This document shows, one piece after another, positions 5,619 through 8,154 of a stretch of DNA of 8,154 nt; the first letter of the stretch is position 1; each line of letters begins with the position of its first letter. The notes beneath the pieces were generated by a model. It worked only from the letters and a program-made list of their open reading frames with translations, made no database searches and was not told the DNA's origin. A program made the translations under genes and the position numbers. Origin of the DNA: Ardenticatenia bacterium. GTDB lineage: Bacteria; Chloroflexota; Anaerolineae; Aggregatilineales; Ch27. The stretch is from positions 1 through 8,154 of the forward strand of contig JALSTC010000703.1 in NCBI GenBank assembly GCA_026983935.1. Direction: 5' to 3'.

Positions 5619-6773
5619 ATGAACACCAGACCACACAATCCACTTGAATGCATCGTTCCGCCGCACATGCTGGAGTCTATTGCCGAGCGCGGGAGTGAGG
5701 CCCAGCGCCAATGGGCGCTGGCAACACTGACACAGTCCGAACAATTCCGGGGTGAGCGCAATGCCATGACGCAGTTTGCCACACTGGTGAAGAAAGCGGC
5801 TGCCGCCGGGAAGAACCGCTCCATCTATGATGCTCAGAACGGGACGACACTCCCCGGCACGCTTATGCGCAGCGAGGGTGACCCCCCAACCGGCGACCTG
5901 GCTGTTGATGAAGCTTACGACGGCTCCGGGGCGACTTATGATCTTTTCAAAGACATTTACGAGCGCGACTCCATCGACGGCAGCGGGCTGCCGCTTAAAT
6001 CCACCGTCCATTACGGTCAGGGTTATGACAATGCTTTCTGGAACGGCACACAGATGGTCTACGGCGACGGTGACGAAGACCTGCCGCCGGATCAGCGTCT
6101 GTTCAACCGCTTTACGGCCGCCCTGGACATCATCGGGCACGAACTGACGCACGGCGTCACACAGTACGAAGCCAGACTGGTCTACTGGGAGCAGCCCGGC
6201 GCACTCAACGAGTCCATGTCCGATGTCTTCGGCTCGCTGGTCAAGCAGCGCCTGCGCAGCCAGACAGCAGACGAGGCAGACTGGATCATCGGGGAGGGAC
6301 TGTTCACGTCAAACGTCAGCGGCCTGGGAATTCGTTCGCTGAAAGCACCGGGAACAGCCTACGACGATCCGGTGCTGGGCAAGGACCCCCAGCCCACACA
6401 CATGGATAACTATAAAGATGTGGATTTCGATAACGGCGGCGTACACATCAACTCCGGCATCCCCAACCACGCTTTCTACGTGACCGCGCGGGAGATCGGC
6501 GGATTCGCATGGGAAAAAGCCGGGCAAATCTGGTACGTCACCCTGCGCGACAAACTGCAGACCCGCTCCACCTTTCAGGATGCCGCCAACCTGACCTTTC
6601 AAGTGGCCGGGACGCTCTTTGGCGCGGGCAGCCTGGAACAGCAGGCCGTGCGCACCGGCTGGGCCGAAGTCGGGATCACAGTTGGCGGCGGTGATGGCCA
6701 GACCGAACCGGGCGGCTGTCTGGAAGCGCTGTTAAGGATGCTCGGCACCGCCACTGGTGAGACAGCCCGGTAG
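5619..6773 (+). CDS. M4 family metallopeptidase, protealysin-like, no signal peptide
   Basis: A 384-residue thermolysin-family zinc endopeptidase. Residues 1 to about 65 look like the short protealysin-type propeptide, with the conserved CIVPPHML near the start, instead of a secretion signal plus long FTP propeptide; an intracellular precursor is inferred. The mature part begins around RSIYDAQNGTTLPG (68-81). HELTH is at 174-178 (zinc ligands H174 and H178, catalytic E175), the third ligand E198 lies in GALNESMSD, and NGGVHINSGIPNHAFY (272-287) carries the catalytic H276. All key residues are present, so it should be active. A short extra tail (about 355-384, glycine-rich then TGETAR) follows the usual AEVGI end. 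A 33-residue in-frame extension from ATG 5520 is possible. The emfourin-type inhibitor gene follows after 23 bases, as in known protealysin operons. Confidence 0.93.
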   Translation: MNTRPHNPLECIVPPHMLESIAERGSEAQRQWALATLTQSEQFRGERNAMTQFATLVKKAAAAGKNRSIYDAQNGTTLPGTLMRSEGDPPTGDLAVDEAYDGSGATYDLFKDIYERDSIDGSGLPLKSTVHYGQGYDNAFWNGTQMVYGDGDEDLPPDQRLFNRFTAALDIIGHELTHGVTQYEARLVYWEQPGALNESMSDVFGSLVKQRLRSQTADEADWIIGEGLFTSNVSGLGIRSLKAPGTAYDDPVLGKDPQPTHMDNYKDVDFDNGGVHINSGIPNHAFYVTAREIGGFAWEKAGQIWYVTLRDKLQTRSTFQDAANLTFQVAGTLFGAGSLEQQAVRTGWAEVGITVGGGDGQTEPGGCLEALLRMLGTATGETAR

Positions 6774-6796
6774 GGATGAGATGAAAGGGAACGTTC

Positions 6797-7174
6797 ATGC
6801 GTATTCATTTTGAACGCAGTGGTGGCATCACCGGGATGCGCGTCACAACCACCGTGGACACTGACCTCCTGCCGGAAGACGAGGCGCAGGAATTGCGAGG
6901 CATGCTGGACGCGGCCAACTTCTTCGAACTGCCGGAACGGTTGGCCTCACCAGCACCCGGGGCGGATCGCTTTCAGTACCGGCTGACCGTAGAAAACGAC
7001 GACCGGGAACCCCATACCGTCCATATGGGAGACGCCTCCGCGCCGCCGGAGATGCAGCCGCTGCTGCGCAAGCTGACCCTGCTGGCGCGAGGACAGCGTG
7101 ATACCGATTCCAGCCCGCCGTCTAATCCGGGGCCAGTTGGGCCTGACGTGTCAGATACTCCCACACAGTCATGA
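6797..7174 (+). CDS. Emfourin-type protealysin inhibitor
   Basis: This 125-residue cytosolic protein resembles emfourin, the small protein encoded beside protealysin that binds and inhibits M4 peptidases of that type. The sequence MRIHFERSGGITGMRVTTTV, DTDLLPEDEAQELRGMLDAA (21-40), FFELPE (42-47), DRFQYRLTVEN (57-67) and HTVHMGD (73-79) follows the emfourin pattern closely. The ATG at 6797 has AAGGGA (6785-6790) 6 bases upstream. It starts 23 bases after the peptidase stop, so both are probably made from one mRNA, which would keep inhibitor and enzyme in step. Residues from about 99 form a low-complexity Pro/Ser/Asp tail beyond the usual domain end. Its last part (from residue 109) lies in the region shared with the convergent GH15 gene. 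Confidence 0.88.
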   Translation: MRIHFERSGGITGMRVTTTVDTDLLPEDEAQELRGMLDAANFFELPERLASPAPGADRFQYRLTVENDDREPHTVHMGDASAPPEMQPLLRKLTLLARGQRDTDSSPPSNPGPVGPDVSDTPTQS

Positions 7175-8154
7175 CCAGCGTGGCGTGACTCCAGGTCAGC
7201 GGGCTGACCGAGAGCGGTGCATCCGTGAACGGGTGCACCTGCTCGGCCATCACCCCGCTGTGCAAGGCATGATCCGCTGCCCAGTCAAGCAGCTCGCGGG
7301 CAGGCTTCAGCGTACCCTGTGAACGAGCAGCGGCTATCTGCCACTGTGCCAGCCACAGCGTACAGATGAACCAGGGATTGCCCGGTACTTTGTCTGTATC
7401 CTGGCTGACCTGATGATAGTAGTCGTTTTCGTAGCGGGCCACGCCGCCGACCGGCGTCCTGACCCACAGCCGCTCGCGCACCGTCGTCATTGTCGCGACG
7501 ATGCGGGCGTCCGCTGGCGGGAACATGCCAAAATACCACAGCCCGACCAGCGAAGCATCCACTGTGCTGTCAACATCCCAGCCGCCGTCTTCGCGACGGT
7601 TGATCATGCGGGCGAATCGTCCGGCACCCGGCTGCCAGAGATGAGCCTCCACCCCGGCGCGAATTTCGTCAGCGGCACGGCGGTATTTTTCCGCCAGGTG
7701 ATCCTCGCCAAATGCTTCCGCGAAGTTCGCCGCCGCCTGCAGCCCGGCCCACGTCGCGCCAACCGTCCAGGCCAGCACACCGCGCCGCTCCTCCCATAAA
7801 TCCCAGGAAGGCAGCGGCAGGCCGTCCGCTTCGTCGCGGTAGGCGGACAGCCAGTTAGCCGCCCGGATGATCAGGCCGCGGTACAGCGGCTTGATGAACT
7901 CAATATCCCGGAAGCGGTCAAAATGCCGCCACAGCGCCCACAGCACCAGCGCCGTTTCATCTTCCTGCACGGGCAGTTCTTTTTTCCCATCCCCGTACCA
8001 GCCGTGCCATGACGATGCCAGCGACCCATCGGGGTTGTATTTGTGCAGCAGGAACCCTTCATCGGTGATGACATCATGGCAAAAGTTGAAAAAACGGCGG
8101 GCGATCTCGGAGTACCCTCCGGCAATCAGCGCGGCAGTGACCAGCGCCCCATCC
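7122..8154 (-). CDS. GH15 glucoamylase-like glycoside hydrolase, C-terminal part
   Basis: The frame is open from the window edge (first complete codon 8153-8151) to a TAG at 7124-7122, giving the last 343 residues of an (alpha/alpha)6-barrel glycosidase. The internal GTG near 7970 is not the start, because family sequence continues upstream (GYSEIARRFFNFC, LLHKYNPDGSLASSWHGW). Residues 62-75 are VQEDETALVLWALW. SWDLWEERRG (116-125) holds the expected general-acid glutamate (E121; compare DLWEE of fungal glucoamylase). MAEQVHPF, with E304, is the expected general base, followed by LSVSPLTWSHA near the end. These enzymes are inverting exo-hydrolases releasing glucose from alpha-glucans; some relatives act on trehalose or dextran, so substrate is open. 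The N-terminus and any signal peptide lie outside. Its 3' end overlaps the emfourin gene. Confidence 0.92.
   Translation of the reverse strand, partial: DGALVTAALIAGGYSEIARRFFNFCHDVITDEGFLLHKYNPDGSLASSWHGWYGDGKKELPVQEDETALVLWALWRHFDRFRDIEFIKPLYRGLIIRAANWLSAYRDEADGLPLPSWDLWEERRGVLAWTVGATWAGLQAAANFAEAFGEDHLAEKYRRAADEIRAGVEAHLWQPGAGRFARMINRREDGGWDVDSTVDASLVGLWYFGMFPPADARIVATMTTVRERLWVRTPVGGVARYENDYYHQVSQDTDKVPGNPWFICTLWLAQWQIAAARSQGTLKPARELLDWAADHALHSGVMAEQVHPFTDAPLSVSPLTWSHATLVMTVWEYLTRQAQLAPD

Noticed and set aside
5529..6152. Minus-strand open frame of 207 codons opposite the start of the M4 peptidase
   Set aside because: No motif, and it covers the peptidase promoter, leader and N-terminal coding region. 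The plus-strand frame has clear catalytic motifs.

Overview
The window reads as an ordinary, gene-dense bacterial chromosome segment. It is moderately GC-rich, every large reading frame has intact family motifs, and I see no insertion sequence, CRISPR array, tRNA or rRNA. The gene content and protein style suggest a Chloroflexota-like (Anaerolineae-type) bacterium or a related environmental lineage. This is an impression from protein resemblance, not a placement.

Layout from left to right. (1) The end of a plus-strand SAM-dependent methyltransferase-like protein (to 283). (2) A short promoter gap, then a coupled plus-strand pair: an 80-residue unknown protein (342-584) and a DUF1045/2H-phosphoesterase-like protein (587-1333). 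(3) A four-gene minus-strand block, transcribed from 5450 down to 1347: an NnrS-like polytopic membrane protein, rpiA, zwf and pgl. The last three encode ribose-5-phosphate isomerase, glucose-6-phosphate dehydrogenase and 6-phosphogluconolactonase. Together they cover the first two steps of the oxidative pentose phosphate pathway plus pentose isomerisation. The decarboxylating 6-phosphogluconate dehydrogenase is not in the block. (4) A divergent promoter region (about 5451-5618) with a near-symmetrical TATA-like element. (5) A plus-strand pair: an M4 metallopeptidase of the protealysin type without a signal peptide, followed by an emfourin-type inhibitor of such peptidases. (6) The C-terminal part of a minus-strand GH15 glucoamylase-like glycoside hydrolase, cut by the window end.

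How the genes may work together. Zwf and Pgl convert glucose-6-phosphate to 6-phosphogluconate with NAD(P)H formation, and RpiA interconverts pentose phosphates. The GH15 enzyme would release glucose from alpha-glucans, which fits sugar metabolism, but it lies in a separate convergent transcript. The M4 peptidase and emfourin form a known type of protease/inhibitor operon acting inside the cell.

The features most worth a second look are the membrane protein heading the pentose phosphate operon, the extended -10 promoters placed right at start codons (possible leaderless translation), the in-frame cysteine/histidine-rich leader upstream of the peptidase, and the 53-bp overlap between the ends of the emfourin and GH15 genes.
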